From contig JANQSI010000010.1 of assembly GCA_028284125.1 (NCBI GenBank), forward strand, positions 124,001 to 188,000: a stretch of DNA of 64,000 nucleotides, read 5' to 3'. This DNA comes from Cyclobacteriaceae bacterium (GTDB lineage Bacteria; Bacteroidota; Bacteroidia; Cytophagales; Cyclobacteriaceae). The position numbers and the translations under genes were made by a program. Below are positions 51,074-60,484 of the stretch, piece by piece. Below the pieces are notes generated by a model. That model was not told the origin of the DNA and ran no database searches. It saw nothing but the letters and a program-made list of their open reading frames with translations. Every line of letters begins with the position of its first letter. Position 1 is the stretch's first letter.

Positions 51074-51541
51074 TTAATCAACCTTTGTCATATAAACATT
51101 GCGATCATCTTCATGATCGTCACTTATGAGTAGGCCATCGATCAATTTCCATTCGTCATCATCTGCGGAAATGTGGATGTTGTTGTCGTCATTATCAATG
51201 TCTTCAATCACTAGATAACCTCTTTTGTTGATATACCAGGTTCCTTTTTCTTCTTCTACTTCATCGTAGGCATCGACAGTAACATTAACCCTTCCACCTT
51301 TTTTGAACTCGAAGTAGATATCAATATTCTCCATTATGCCGGAGACAAGTCCAGAAACCGACTTGATAATAATTTCTTCCAGCATTGTATCCGCCTCATC
51401 TGCTTCATTATCGAGTTCCTCTTCGATATCAATAACCAACTTCCATGTTCCCAGAATGTCTTTTTCCTGGACTTTTTGTGCTTGAGTGCTATAACCTAGT
51501 AATAGTATCAAGCTTAATAAGGTAAGTGATCTAAGTTTCAT
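51074..51541 (-). CDS. Small exported acidic lipocalin-like protein
   Basis: A 155-residue protein with a signal peptide (1-21, ending TQAQ) and the sequence DILGTWKLVIDIEEE near 28-42, like the first strand of lipocalin-like domains, followed by GTWYINKRGYLVIED. The mature part is very acidic (many D and E) and may bind cations. No named family is certain. Confidence 0.7.
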   Translation of the reverse strand: MKLRSLTLLSLILLLGYSTQAQKVQEKDILGTWKLVIDIEEELDNEADEADTMLEEIIIKSVSGLVSGIMENIDIYFEFKKGGRVNVTVDAYDEVEEEKGTWYINKRGYLVIEDIDNDDNNIHISADDDEWKLIDGLLISDDHEDDRNVYMTKVD

Positions 51542-51624
51542 TGTTCTATTGTGTAATACAAGGTACTAGTTATACTCCTTAATGAGAATAAAGTTACACT
51601 TTGGTTAATAGTTAACTAGATAAT

Positions 51625-51706
51625 GGTTGAATAGTTAATTAGTTACAGTTTGATAAATAAATATTTTATGAAATGAAGTTTGTCTTTTCCAATTAACTAT
51701 TCAGCC
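51625..51706. repeat. Long inverted repeat upstream of ffh
   Basis: GGTTGAATAGTTAATT (51625-51640) is the inverse of AATTAACTATTCAGCC (51691-51706) with one mismatch, around a 50-bp AT-rich loop. The related string AACCAGTCAAC follows, and also occurs upstream of the permease at 38573. It is probably a dispersed intergenic repeat. Confidence 0.5.
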
Positions 51707-51726
51707 AATTAACCAGTCAACTAATA

Positions 51727-51734
51727 TAAATTTG
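51727..51734 (+). promoter_or_regulatory. Candidate -7 element of the ffh promoter
   Basis: TAAATTTG matches the Bacteroidota -7 consensus TAnnTTTG and lies 21 bp before the ffh ATG. A -33 TTTG at standard spacing is not clear. Confidence 0.4.
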
Positions 51735-51755
51735 CAATGATTTTGAGCAAAAGGT

Positions 51756-53084
51756 ATGTTTGATAATTTAAGTACAAAACTGGATAGAGCGTTTAAGACG
51801 CTCAAAGGGCAAGGACAGATCACCGAGATCAATGTAGCTTCCACGATTAAAGAGATTCGTAGGGCGCTAATTGATGCCGACGTTAATTATAAAGTAGCAA
51901 AAGAAGTTACTGATAAGATCAAAGAAGAGGCGTTAGGAAGAGATGTACTAATTTCTGTTTCTCCAGGTCAATTACTCACTAAAATTGTCGCAGAAGAATT
52001 AACCATTCTAATGGGCGAAAGTAACGTGCCCATTAATCTGGACGGAAATCCGAATATCATTTTGGTATCTGGACTTCAAGGTTCGGGTAAAACTACCTTC
52101 ACTGCGAAACTGGCCAATTTGCTCAAGAAGCAAGGAAGAACCGTGTTGCTTTCAGCTTGTGATATCTATCGACCTGCAGCCATCGACCAATTGAAAGTTC
52201 TTGGTGAGCAAGTAGGAGTGGAGGTTTACGCTGAGCCAGAAAACAAAAACGCAGTTGAAATTGCCAAGAATGCCATTAAATATGCCAAAGAAAACGGCAA
52301 AAGAACTTTAATCATTGATACCGCGGGCCGTTTGGCAATCGATGAGGAGATGATGAATGAGATCGAGACGATCAAAAAAGAAGTTCAGCCAGCCGAAACA
52401 CTTTTTGTAGTCGATTCGATGACTGGACAAGACGCGGTTAACACTGCAGCAGCTTTTAACGAACGACTTGATTTTGATGGAGTCGTCCTAACCAAGTTAG
52501 ATGGTGATACACGAGGTGGTGCCGCGCTTTCCATTCGTAAAGAAGTTACCAAGCCTATTAAGTACATAGGAACTGGCGAGAAAATGGATGCCATTGATCT
52601 GTTCCACCCTGATCGGATGGCGAACAGAATCCTTGGTATGGGTGATGTCATTAGTTTGGTTGAGCGAGCTCAACAAGCCTATGACGAAGAGGATGCCAGG
52701 AGGATCAATAAGAAGATCCGCAAGAATCAATTTGGATTTGATGATTTTCTTGCTCAGATGGAGCAGATGAAGAAGATGGGAAGCATGAAAGACCTCATTG
52801 GTATGATTCCCGGGGTTGGTAAAGCGGTGAAGGACATTGATATCGATGATGATTCGCTCAAGCCGATTGAAGCAATCATTAAATCAATGACACCAAAAGA
52901 AAGATCTACACCGGAAATACTGAACGGCACACGTAAGCAACGAATAGCCAAGGGAAGTGGAACCTCCATTCAAGAAGTAAATCAACTCATTAAGCAATTT
53001 GATCAGATGCGCAAAATGATGAAGATGATGAACAAGTCGGGAGGGAAGCGTGCATTAGCAAATATGCTAGGAGGGATGAAGTAA
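51756..53084 (+). CDS. ffh: Signal recognition particle GTPase Ffh
   Basis: Ffh binds signal sequences at the ribosome and targets them with FtsY to the membrane. The 442-residue protein has the N domain (1-90), the G domain with GLQGSGKTT near 110-118, DTAGR near 190, TKLDGDTRGG near 247-256, and a Met-rich M domain (about 325-440, FDQMRKMMKMMNKSGGK). Length and order are normal. Confidence 0.97.
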   Translation: MFDNLSTKLDRAFKTLKGQGQITEINVASTIKEIRRALIDADVNYKVAKEVTDKIKEEALGRDVLISVSPGQLLTKIVAEELTILMGESNVPINLDGNPNIILVSGLQGSGKTTFTAKLANLLKKQGRTVLLSACDIYRPAAIDQLKVLGEQVGVEVYAEPENKNAVEIAKNAIKYAKENGKRTLIIDTAGRLAIDEEMMNEIETIKKEVQPAETLFVVDSMTGQDAVNTAAAFNERLDFDGVVLTKLDGDTRGGAALSIRKEVTKPIKYIGTGEKMDAIDLFHPDRMANRILGMGDVISLVERAQQAYDEEDARRINKKIRKNQFGFDDFLAQMEQMKKMGSMKDLIGMIPGVGKAVKDIDIDDDSLKPIEAIIKSMTPKERSTPEILNGTRKQRIAKGSGTSIQEVNQLIKQFDQMRKMMKMMNKSGGKRALANMLGGMK

Positions 53085-53086
53085 CA

Positions 53087-54301
53087 CTACTTCGTTTCAA
53101 GCAAAACCTTCATCATTCCTTCAGCGGAAACCTTTCCTTTCTTTTCTATGAATTCCGGAGGTGTGTCGTCACCGATTTCATAGGTAATTCCAGGAATGTT
53201 GAATTGAGTAATGAACCATCCTTTTGAAACAGGAGATCCTAAGCCCGATGGCTGATCGTTGACTTCATACCCATCGATATTTGATTCGATGTAGCTCAGC
53301 CAATCGTCTGTAAAGTTTCTGTACTTGGTTTCCATTGATCTGGAAGTGGTATAATATACATCGTAATAGGTACTATGGAAATCAAGGCCAGCAGCTACTT
53401 CTGAGTTGTTTTGCTTTACCGTATTAGCAATATGATCAACAGTTTGTTTGATCTCAGGTTGTCGATAATAGCCCCAATCTCGATTCAGATCAATACCTCC
53501 GGTGTTGTGTCTCCAATGACCCATGTCAACTCCGTCAGGGTTTAAGAGAGGGTAAATATGAACGGTATATTTCTTGAGAAATTTCTTGCTAAGTTTTGAG
53601 TCATCAGCTATTCTCTCTACAAATGCTTTTAGGGCATAGTATCCAGTCACTTCTGGAGGATGTTGTCTGCTGATCAAAACCACTGTTTTCTTTCCTTTCC
53701 CCAGTTTGATGTGCATCAGGTCTTTTTCCATTCGACTCTTCCCAATCACATCAAATGAACCTAGTTTGTTCGATGCAATTTCTTTGCTCCAAGCCCTGAC
53801 ATCCTCAGAGGTTTCTAAAGGCTGAGCAGCTACCCAGGTAGTATCCGGTTTAACATTGAAAGAAAAAGTAACAGATAAAGTGTCTGCTGCAACGGAAACT
53901 TGTGATTCATCTAGTTCGGACCAACTCTTTCTATCGTCGCTTATCTTAGGCCAATAGCGATGCTTTACGTTTTCAAAGTAATCGATGGTAATCGTTACAT
54001 TTTTTGATTCTCCATTATTTGTCCATAGACGGAACGCGTACCAGGGGCTTGGATTGATTGGAGAGTTTTCAGGATCAATTTGAATACTGATGGTGGAATC
54101 ATTTACAAACTCAAGTGCATTTAGTCGGGCACCATCGAACTTGTTATCCACAAATAACCCGTTCCGATCAAAAGTTTGTTTCTTTTGAATTGTGATTTCC
54201 TTATCGTTTGTGTCAATCGGATTTGGGAAATCATAAGTTGTAGCCTGAGAGAAGACTACCCTCGAAAAAAGTAAAGCTAGGCCAATCAGGCTAGCTCTCA
54301 T
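53087..54301 (-). CDS. M14 family zinc carboxypeptidase with N-terminal beta domain
   Basis: A 404-residue exported enzyme. It has a signal peptide (1-19, ending VFSQ) and a beta-sandwich domain (about 25-150) like that of cytosolic-carboxypeptidase-type M14 proteins. The catalytic domain has H214 and E217 in RQHPPEVTG, NPDGVD, DLNRDWG, H309 in GLDFHSTYYD, and the general base E375 in ITYEIGD. All key residues are present. Its ATG overlaps pdhB by four bases, although no functional link is evident. Confidence 0.92.
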   Translation of the reverse strand: MRASLIGLALLFSRVVFSQATTYDFPNPIDTNDKEITIQKKQTFDRNGLFVDNKFDGARLNALEFVNDSTISIQIDPENSPINPSPWYAFRLWTNNGESKNVTITIDYFENVKHRYWPKISDDRKSWSELDESQVSVAADTLSVTFSFNVKPDTTWVAAQPLETSEDVRAWSKEIASNKLGSFDVIGKSRMEKDLMHIKLGKGKKTVVLISRQHPPEVTGYYALKAFVERIADDSKLSKKFLKKYTVHIYPLLNPDGVDMGHWRHNTGGIDLNRDWGYYRQPEIKQTVDHIANTVKQNNSEVAAGLDFHSTYYDVYYTTSRSMETKYRNFTDDWLSYIESNIDGYEVNDQPSGLGSPVSKGWFITQFNIPGITYEIGDDTPPEFIEKKGKVSAEGMMKVLLETK

Positions 54302-55278
54302 GATTGATAAGTGACTGCTTTTACGGCCTCTATCGTTCGTTGAACATTTGGAAGAACTTCTTCAATGAGTGTTGGTGCATATGGAAGAGAAACATCCTTA
54401 TTCGTAATTCTGTGAATAGGAGCGTCCAGATAATCAAAGGCATTTCTCTGAACGTGATGGCTTAATTCGCTTGAAATTGAAGAGAGCGGCCAAGCTTCTT
54501 CTACAATGACTAACCGGTTCGTTTTCTTGACAGATTCAATAATTGTCGGATAATCGATAGGGCGGACGCTTCTCAAATCTATTACTTCTGCTTCAGTTCC
54601 TTCTTTAGATAATTCTATAGCTGCTTCATCTACCACCTTCATCATTTTTCCGAATGAAACCAATGTCACATCAGATCCTTCTCTGACAGTATTCGCTTTT
54701 CCAATTTCTAGTAGATATTCTTCTTCTGGAACTTCACCTTTGTCAGCATACATCAATTCCGATTCCATGAAAATAACCGGATTATCATCTCGGATTGCTG
54801 TCTTCAAAAGACCTTTAGCATCATAAGGATTGGATGGAACGACGACTTTTAATCCGGCAGTATTCGCATACCAGTTTTCAAAGTTTTGCGAGTGCTGTTG
54901 ACTAAGTTGTCCGGCATTTCCAGTAGGCCCGCGAAATACCATTGGAATGTTATACTGTCCACCAGACATAGATAGCATCTTCGCTGCACTATTGATTACT
55001 TGATCAATGGCTACCAGTGAGAAGTTAAAAGTCATGAATTCGATAATAGGGCGAAGGCCATTCATTGCCGATCCTACACCAACTCCTGCAAATCCCAATT
55101 CAGTAATTGGAGTATCAATCACTCGCATGGGACCAAATTCATCCAACATCCCCTGACTCACCTTATACGCACCATTATACTCTGCTACCTCCTCACCCAT
55201 AAGAAAGACGTTCTCGTCTCTTCTCATCTCTTCACTCATTGCCTCACCAAGGGCTTCTCTAAATTGGATTTCTCTCAT
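54298..55278 (-). CDS. pdhB: Pyruvate dehydrogenase E1 component, beta subunit
   Basis: The 326-residue beta subunit of the thiamine-diphosphate E1 enzyme. It shows FREALGEAMSEEM, the MGEEVAEYNGAYKVSQG block, DTPITELGFAG, GPTGNAGQLSQQHSQNFENW and VVPSNPYDAKGLLK. The C-terminal domain has EAWPLSSISSEL. It decarboxylates pyruvate together with PdhA, which is not in this window. A branched-chain 2-oxoacid enzyme is less likely from the motif wording but cannot be ruled out by eye. Confidence 0.93.
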   Translation of the reverse strand: MREIQFREALGEAMSEEMRRDENVFLMGEEVAEYNGAYKVSQGMLDEFGPMRVIDTPITELGFAGVGVGSAMNGLRPIIEFMTFNFSLVAIDQVINSAAKMLSMSGGQYNIPMVFRGPTGNAGQLSQQHSQNFENWYANTAGLKVVVPSNPYDAKGLLKTAIRDDNPVIFMESELMYADKGEVPEEEYLLEIGKANTVREGSDVTLVSFGKMMKVVDEAAIELSKEGTEAEVIDLRSVRPIDYPTIIESVKKTNRLVIVEEAWPLSSISSELSHHVQRNAFDYLDAPIHRITNKDVSLPYAPTLIEEVLPNVQRTIEAVKAVTYQS

Positions 55279-55330
55279 TGATTGGTATGATTAATTGGGC
55301 TGCTAAATTACTTTTCGAATGGTAATAAAA

Positions 55331-55364
55331 AAAGTCCTGTCGGCACTCTGGCGGACAGGACTTT
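55331..55364 (-). terminator. Intrinsic terminator after the OmpA/TPR lipoprotein gene
   Basis: AAAGTCCTGTC pairs with GACAGGACTTT (11 bp) around a 12-nt loop. On the minus strand it is followed by TTATTACC after an A/T run, 21 bp after the gene's stop. It may also separate pdhB from this upstream gene. Confidence 0.88.
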
Positions 55365-55385
55365 AAATTTTTTATCGAGCTCTAT

Positions 55386-57152
55386 TTATTTAACTGCTTC
55401 GTTTACTGCAGTTGCATATTTTGAGAACTCAAGATCGTTCAATGCAGTGTTTTTCAAATCAGGATCTGCGTCAACTGCTTTTTTAAGGTTGCTTCCAACT
55501 CCAGCAGCATCGTTGTTTCTTGCAGATGCAACAGCTGAAAGGTAAGCAGCAGTTCCAGCAAGATCATCACCTGATACTTGTCCGAATGCAGCGCTTGCTT
55601 GAGAGTACTCTCCGCTAAGAAGATAAGCAAGACCTTTGTCAATGTTTGCAGCATCATCAAGTTCAGCAGAATTGAAAGAAGCTTTTGCTTTGTCATATTC
55701 CGCCATTCGAACTTCTAAAGCACCCTTCATTGAGTTTACTTTTGAGTTAACATCATTTGATCCGCCACTTACTCCACCAAGTGTTGCATAAGCTTTTTCG
55801 TAATCATTTTGAAGTGCTTGAACTGCACCAAGATTTGCTTGAACTATTGCAGAACTTGAATTTTTGTTAGCAGCAATTTCTAATTGAGTTGCAGCATCAT
55901 CAAGATTGTTCATTTCAAGATAAGTAGCTCCCAAGTTGTTGTGTGCTTGCCATGCTCCAGTCTTATCAGCAGCAGCTTTGTAAATAGCAGCTTTTTCCTC
56001 TAGAGAAGGAGTCAAAGTAGCACTGAACATAAGCTCTTCGTTCGAAAGTGTGTCAGCTTCAGCATCACCGCTTGTGATTGCTTTTGCTAGCACTGCTATC
56101 TGAGCGTTTGATTTTTTAGGCTTAACAGTAAGTACTTCAGTTTTTGCAGATCGCAATCCAGGATAAACATCATTGAATACTTTTCTGTAAGAAGAAAGCT
56201 TTTGCATTTCTTTTTCTTTTTCCTCGAAAGATCCAGATCCGTTAATGATGTTGTTGTATTGAGATTTAGCAGAAGCATCAATACCGTCATACTCTGCCAA
56301 AGCATTTCTGAAAGCAGCCCAATCCTGAACTACTGGCTTAAGAATGAATTCGATTGAATCTGCAGCACCTGCATAATCATATCTGTCCATTCGGCCTCTG
56401 TAGTATTTTTCAATCGTTCCAGCACGATCTCCAGAAAGGTCAGTGTTTATTGTTTCAGTACCTTCAGGTGAGTGAGTACCTGTAATGGTTACTGTTCTTG
56501 TAACGTTCTTTTCAGCGATGAAAGCGCTAAGCTCGTCTCTTTTTGAACGGTTAGAAGTTCCATCATAGCTAAGAGAAGTTCTAAGGTTTGATCTTCCTTG
56601 ATCAAAGTAGAAATCCACGTTAGTTGGGATAAGCTCTTCTCTGTCATCATATCCGTGATCTGCATAAGAAGCAAAAGCCACATTTTGAACCCACTGAGAA
56701 GTAAGTACCAAACCTTGAGCTACTGCAAGTCTTTCAGTAGATTTAGATTTTCCATTTCTTGTGTCAGTAGCAACTCCTTGGATGTACAATGTACCTGGGT
56801 TCATACCGTCAACGTATGGGAATGAAAAATTTTCCGCTTTTCTTGAAGTAGTTGTAGAACTATTTGGGAAATCGTCAGCAGTGAATACCACAGAACCTAC
56901 ATTCACTTCCTGGTCTCCGTATTGATAAATTGTATTTAGCGTAAAGCTTGTGCTTGCAGGAAGCATTTTAGGAGGAAGGACCGCAGACAATTCGAACGGT
57001 ACATCACCACCATGGACTTCAAGAGGATTTGGATTTACCTGAAGGTCATTTTCCTGAGCCAGCTTTATCATCTGGTCTAGCTTACAGCCAGAAAGCAGGA
57101 TAGCGAATGCAGCTACCGCTATGGCTAGGTTAAATTTTCTCATTTGATTCAT
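55386..57152 (-). CDS. OmpA-like lipoprotein with TPR repeats
   Basis: A 588-residue lipoprotein (lipobox LLSGC, Cys about 23) with a beta-rich N-terminal half. An OmpA-like peptidoglycan-binding region follows (FYFDQGRSNLR, ITGTHSPEGTETIN, LSGDRAGTIEKYY; about 180-270). C-terminal TPR-like helices (about 390-580, AHNNLGATYLEMNNLDDAATQLE) complete it. It probably anchors the outer membrane to peptidoglycan and may scaffold partners. The ATG at 57152 is used; a TTG at 57173 lies further upstream. High expression is suggested by the strong terminator. Confidence 0.85.
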   Translation of the reverse strand: MNQMRKFNLAIAVAAFAILLSGCKLDQMIKLAQENDLQVNPNPLEVHGGDVPFELSAVLPPKMLPASTSFTLNTIYQYGDQEVNVGSVVFTADDFPNSSTTTSRKAENFSFPYVDGMNPGTLYIQGVATDTRNGKSKSTERLAVAQGLVLTSQWVQNVAFASYADHGYDDREELIPTNVDFYFDQGRSNLRTSLSYDGTSNRSKRDELSAFIAEKNVTRTVTITGTHSPEGTETINTDLSGDRAGTIEKYYRGRMDRYDYAGAADSIEFILKPVVQDWAAFRNALAEYDGIDASAKSQYNNIINGSGSFEEKEKEMQKLSSYRKVFNDVYPGLRSAKTEVLTVKPKKSNAQIAVLAKAITSGDAEADTLSNEELMFSATLTPSLEEKAAIYKAAADKTGAWQAHNNLGATYLEMNNLDDAATQLEIAANKNSSSAIVQANLGAVQALQNDYEKAYATLGGVSGGSNDVNSKVNSMKGALEVRMAEYDKAKASFNSAELDDAANIDKGLAYLLSGEYSQASAAFGQVSGDDLAGTAAYLSAVASARNNDAAGVGSNLKKAVDADPDLKNTALNDLEFSKYATAVNEAVK

Positions 57153-57265
57153 TTTTTTAGTTAGTACAAACAATAATTATGTTTAATCCAAGTTTAAGTG
57201 TGCAAATTAAAAGAAAAATTACCTTCTCGAACAATAAACACGTACATATCTATTTTGATATGCAT

Positions 57266-57273
57266 TATCTTTG
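57266..57273 (+). promoter_or_regulatory. Candidate -7 element upstream of the PspC-like gene
   Basis: TATCTTTG fits TAnnTTTG, 17 bp before the ATG at 57291. The -33 element is unclear. Confidence 0.35.
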
Positions 57274-57290
57274 TGTAACTATTAAGAATT

Positions 57291-57500
57291 ATGCAGGAAT
57301 TTTTTGAAAAATATGCCTTTGGAGTGTGTAATAGGCTAGGAGAGAAATTCAAGATACCTACGTCAAGTATCCGCCTATTTTTCATCTACAGCTCCTTTTT
57401 AACGTTTGGATCTCCTGTAATTCTGTATCTGGCACTTGCTTTCATTATGAATTTCAGAAAAGTGCTCAGAAGAAGACATAATACACTCTGGTATTATTAA
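57291..57500 (+). CDS. Small PspC-domain protein
   Basis: A 69-residue PspC-like protein. The pattern AFGVCNRLGEKFKIPTSSIRLFFIYSSF matches the PspC signature (GVCxGLxxYFxxxxxxVRLxF), followed by one helix and a basic tail. PspC proteins act in membrane stress responses, and short forms are common in Bacteroidota. It ends in a TTAA shared with the convergent glycosyltransferase stop. Confidence 0.85.
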   Translation: MQEFFEKYAFGVCNRLGEKFKIPTSSIRLFFIYSSFLTFGSPVILYLALAFIMNFRKVLRRRHNTLWYY

Positions 57501-58486
57501 AGATCTGAAAACCGCTTTTCCTGTTTTATAAAGTATCTGAAAACAATCGAATAAGGTGTGGCAATTGGTGTGAAAGGTTTCTTCCGCTTACGTAATGTTT
57601 TAAATAATAGCAGTAAAGCTTTAGCATGAGCCCTGAATACGGCGAGTGTATGTCTTGGGCCTCCATCCAACAAGAATTTAAGTGCCGCAATCCAATCGAG
57701 TAAAATCCTAACTGGCAGTTTCCATATAAGTTGTGAGAAAGGCATATTCTTGATAATCAGGCTTAAACCATTTCTGAAATTTAGATAGGTCTTGAAAGGA
57801 CTTGATTTTGAGAGCGTTCCACCACCTACATGATAAACAACTGAAGAAGGAATGCTTTTGATTTTATGTCCTTTGCTTTGAATACGCCAGCAAAGATCAA
57901 TTTCCTCCATATGAGCAAAGAAATCGGGATCGAAACCTCCAACTTCTGAAAAAACCTTTGATCGAACTATCAAACAGGCTCCTGAAGCCCAATTAATGTC
58001 AGTGGGCTCATCATATTGTCCTTCATCTTTTTCCAACGAATTAAATACTCTTCCTCTGCAAAAAGGATAGCCAAACAGGTCAAGAAATCCGCCGCAAGCA
58101 CCAGCGTATTCGAAATGTTCCTTTTTGTTGAAGTCCAGGATTTTAGGTTGGCAAGCGGCGTAAGAATTATTTTGGTCTAAAAATTCGGTGATTGACTTTA
58201 GCCAACCTTCGGAAACTTCAACGTCTGAATTCAAAAGCACAAAGTACTCGGCTTCAACTTTCTTCAAGGCCTCATTGTAACCTCCAGCAAATCCTAAATT
58301 TTCTGATAATTCTATTCGCCTGATTTCAGCGAAATTGTCCTTTAAGAACTGTATTGAGTCGTCGGAAGAAGCATTGTCCGCCACAATAACTTCCGCTTCT
58401 TGAGAGTGTTGAATGACTGATGGAAGAAACTGATCTAAGTAATCTCGACCATTGTAATTAAGTATGACAACAGCAACTTTTGCCAT
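57497..58486 (-). CDS. Glycosyltransferase family 2
   Basis: A 329-residue GT2 enzyme with VILNYNGRDYL at the start, ADNASSDDS, NLGFAGGYNEAL, the LLNSDVEV metal-binding motif and HMEEIDLCWRI, the acceptor-site ED-type motif. The rhamnosyltransferase-like layout suggests cell-surface polysaccharide synthesis. ATG at 58486 is used and overlaps the ybaB stop by one base (TGATG). C-terminal hydrophobic segments near 250-290 may associate it with the membrane. Confidence 0.92.
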   Translation of the reverse strand: MAKVAVVILNYNGRDYLDQFLPSVIQHSQEAEVIVADNASSDDSIQFLKDNFAEIRRIELSENLGFAGGYNEALKKVEAEYFVLLNSDVEVSEGWLKSITEFLDQNNSYAACQPKILDFNKKEHFEYAGACGGFLDLFGYPFCRGRVFNSLEKDEGQYDEPTDINWASGACLIVRSKVFSEVGGFDPDFFAHMEEIDLCWRIQSKGHKIKSIPSSVVYHVGGGTLSKSSPFKTYLNFRNGLSLIIKNMPFSQLIWKLPVRILLDWIAALKFLLDGGPRHTLAVFRAHAKALLLLFKTLRKRKKPFTPIATPYSIVFRYFIKQEKRFSDL

Positions 58487-58824
58487 CAACCCAATCCCAT
58501 TCCTGATAGATCCAATCCCGGGATGTTAGGAATCAGTCCTTCCGTTGATTTTTTGATGTGTTCCCTCGATTTTTCTTCGGCTTCTCTTAGCGCTTTATTT
58601 GATGCTGCGATAATCAAATCACGCATCATGTCTTTATCGGTGAGGTTGATTAACGATTCATCAATTTCCAATCCAATAATCTCCTTTTGTCCATTAGCTG
58701 TGGCTTTTACCATTCCACCGCCAGATTCGCCAACAGTCGTAATATCCTTAAGCTGATCTTGGGCTTCTTTCATCTTTTGTTGGACCTCCTTCATCTTGCC
58801 CATCATTTTCATCATGTCAAACAT
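58486..58824 (-). CDS. ybaB: YbaB/EbfC nucleoid-associated protein
   Basis: A 112-residue YbaB/EbfC homologue, a small dimeric DNA-binding protein. Motifs are the Met/Lys-rich N-terminal helix, VGESGGGMVKATANGQKEI and LIIAASNKALREAEEKSREH. The usual neighbours dnaX and recR are absent here; instead it is linked to a glycosyltransferase gene by a one-base overlap. Confidence 0.93.
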   Translation of the reverse strand: MFDMMKMMGKMKEVQQKMKEAQDQLKDITTVGESGGGMVKATANGQKEIIGLEIDESLINLTDKDMMRDLIIAASNKALREAEEKSREHIKKSTEGLIPNIPGLDLSGMGLG

Positions 58825-58829
58825 GTTCG

Positions 58830-60455
58830 CTATTTTTTGATTAATGCAAAAGTACCTTTTTGTACCACCTTTTCTCCGTCAGAATCTTCAAATGTTACTT
58901 CGTACAAATATGCTCCTGCTGGAGCGAGGCTTCCACTTATTAAACCGTCCCAGCCTGGAGTAGGTTCTGTTGAGGAATAAACGAGTTGTCCCCATCTTGT
59001 GTAAATTTTAGTAGTTGCTTCTTCAGTGGGCAGGCCAAATAATTCTAAAGTATCATTCAAGCCATCTCCGTTTGGAGTAAAAGCAGTCGGCACATGAATG
59101 ATTGATTTATACTTATAGGTGATTTGATTTGAAGTAACCATCGGGCCGTCTTGGTATTCAACGGTTGCCTGCAGGAACTGACGTGTTCCATTCAAAGGAT
59201 CAAGTCCAATGTCAAATGTGGAAGAGGTGATTGGCTCGGTGACTGTCGTTTGATTTCCGAGCTCGTAGGTAGTGGACAAAACGTTTGAGAAAACATTTGA
59301 AGGTTCGGTGTAAGAAATTCGGTAACTGTTTTCTTCTAATGTCTCTGAAGTTAGTAACGGTGGGTTTGTTTCCGCTGAAAAAAGCACTTCTCCACAAGAA
59401 TCTACGTAATCGATTCGGTAGAAATAGGCTCGAGCCAGGGATCCAATAGGATCGGAGTGAGCGTTTTGGACAGAGTTTCGCAGTTCAAAGTTTCCCGTTT
59501 CTCCAAGCTTCCGATAGATTTCAAGATTTCCAGAACTTACTGAATCGAGATTAATGAAAACTGAATTAGCCGTATAGCTGGAATACAAATTCGCAAAAGG
59601 CGTTGACGATAGCTCATTAATGTCTTGACAAAGTGGCTGGCCTTCTCGCGTGTTGCTGGTACAATTGTCGATCGCATTGATTTGAACACAATATTGGATT
59701 TCAGTTTTTGTATAAGGAATATCTTCAACAAGAACCTGATTATCATTGATCTTTCCAGTATAGATAACCGATGTACTCGATTGTTCGATTTCAATTTGGT
59801 ATTCGATCAAGGAGTCATAACCCGATATGTCCATTTCAAGAACGAAAAAGTCTCGGCAAGTCTCTTTTACTGAAGCAGAATTAATAGTCGGAGTGGTGAG
59901 TGTCGATAGTGGGTCGATGGTATGATTGAACACTGTACAGTTTTCCTTTCCACCGTTATAAAAACCCTTGGTCTGAAAAGACTGGCTTGTATTGGTTGAA
60001 TACAAATGAAATGCTGACTGACCTAGAGTTAATGTAGCTGAATCAGTAGGGGTGAAATACACGCGAATGAAATCATAGGTCTCTTCCTCTGATGTAACTG
60101 AGATTCCGTTTAAGCCACATTTCTCGACAGAGAAGTTAGTCTCAGTTGGATCAAAGACGTTCACAGCGAGTGTGTCCCTGGCCGTGGTTGCCCCAGTTCC
60201 AATGATTAGCACCAATTCATAGCTTCCGGACGTATTGTAAGTGTAAGTTGTAGAAGTGGTTTCTGGAGAACCGTCACCATAGAAGTAGAATCGTGGTGCA
60301 CCTGGACCAAATGAGTCCAAAGGTGTCACATTGATTTCAAAGGGATTACAGCCATTGTCAAAGTCCACGGAAAAGAGTCCATTATTGCTGAGCATCTGTG
60401 CAAAAAGCACCGATGGAATCATAAGCAAAAAAGAAGTGACTATCCTCGTGGACAT
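58830..60455 (-). CDS. T9SS type B secreted protein with gliding-motility C-terminal domain
   Basis: A 541-residue exported protein with a signal peptide (about 4-20). A PKD-like domain follows at about 30-105 (FYFYGDGSPETTSTTYTYNTSG), then fibronectin-like beta domains, and a C-terminal CHU_C/type B secretion domain at about 450-541 (VPTAFTPNGDGLNDTLE, WGQLVY, WDGLISG). The type IX system probably exports it to the cell surface. ATG at 60455 is chosen over TTG at 60473. Its function after export is unknown. Confidence 0.9.
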   Translation of the reverse strand: MSTRIVTSFLLMIPSVLFAQMLSNNGLFSVDFDNGCNPFEINVTPLDSFGPGAPRFYFYGDGSPETTSTTYTYNTSGSYELVLIIGTGATTARDTLAVNVFDPTETNFSVEKCGLNGISVTSEEETYDFIRVYFTPTDSATLTLGQSAFHLYSTNTSQSFQTKGFYNGGKENCTVFNHTIDPLSTLTTPTINSASVKETCRDFFVLEMDISGYDSLIEYQIEIEQSSTSVIYTGKINDNQVLVEDIPYTKTEIQYCVQINAIDNCTSNTREGQPLCQDINELSSTPFANLYSSYTANSVFINLDSVSSGNLEIYRKLGETGNFELRNSVQNAHSDPIGSLARAYFYRIDYVDSCGEVLFSAETNPPLLTSETLEENSYRISYTEPSNVFSNVLSTTYELGNQTTVTEPITSSTFDIGLDPLNGTRQFLQATVEYQDGPMVTSNQITYKYKSIIHVPTAFTPNGDGLNDTLELFGLPTEEATTKIYTRWGQLVYSSTEPTPGWDGLISGSLAPAGAYLYEVTFEDSDGEKVVQKGTFALIKK

Positions 60456-60484
60456 TATGCTATAACGCAACAATCAGAATAAAA

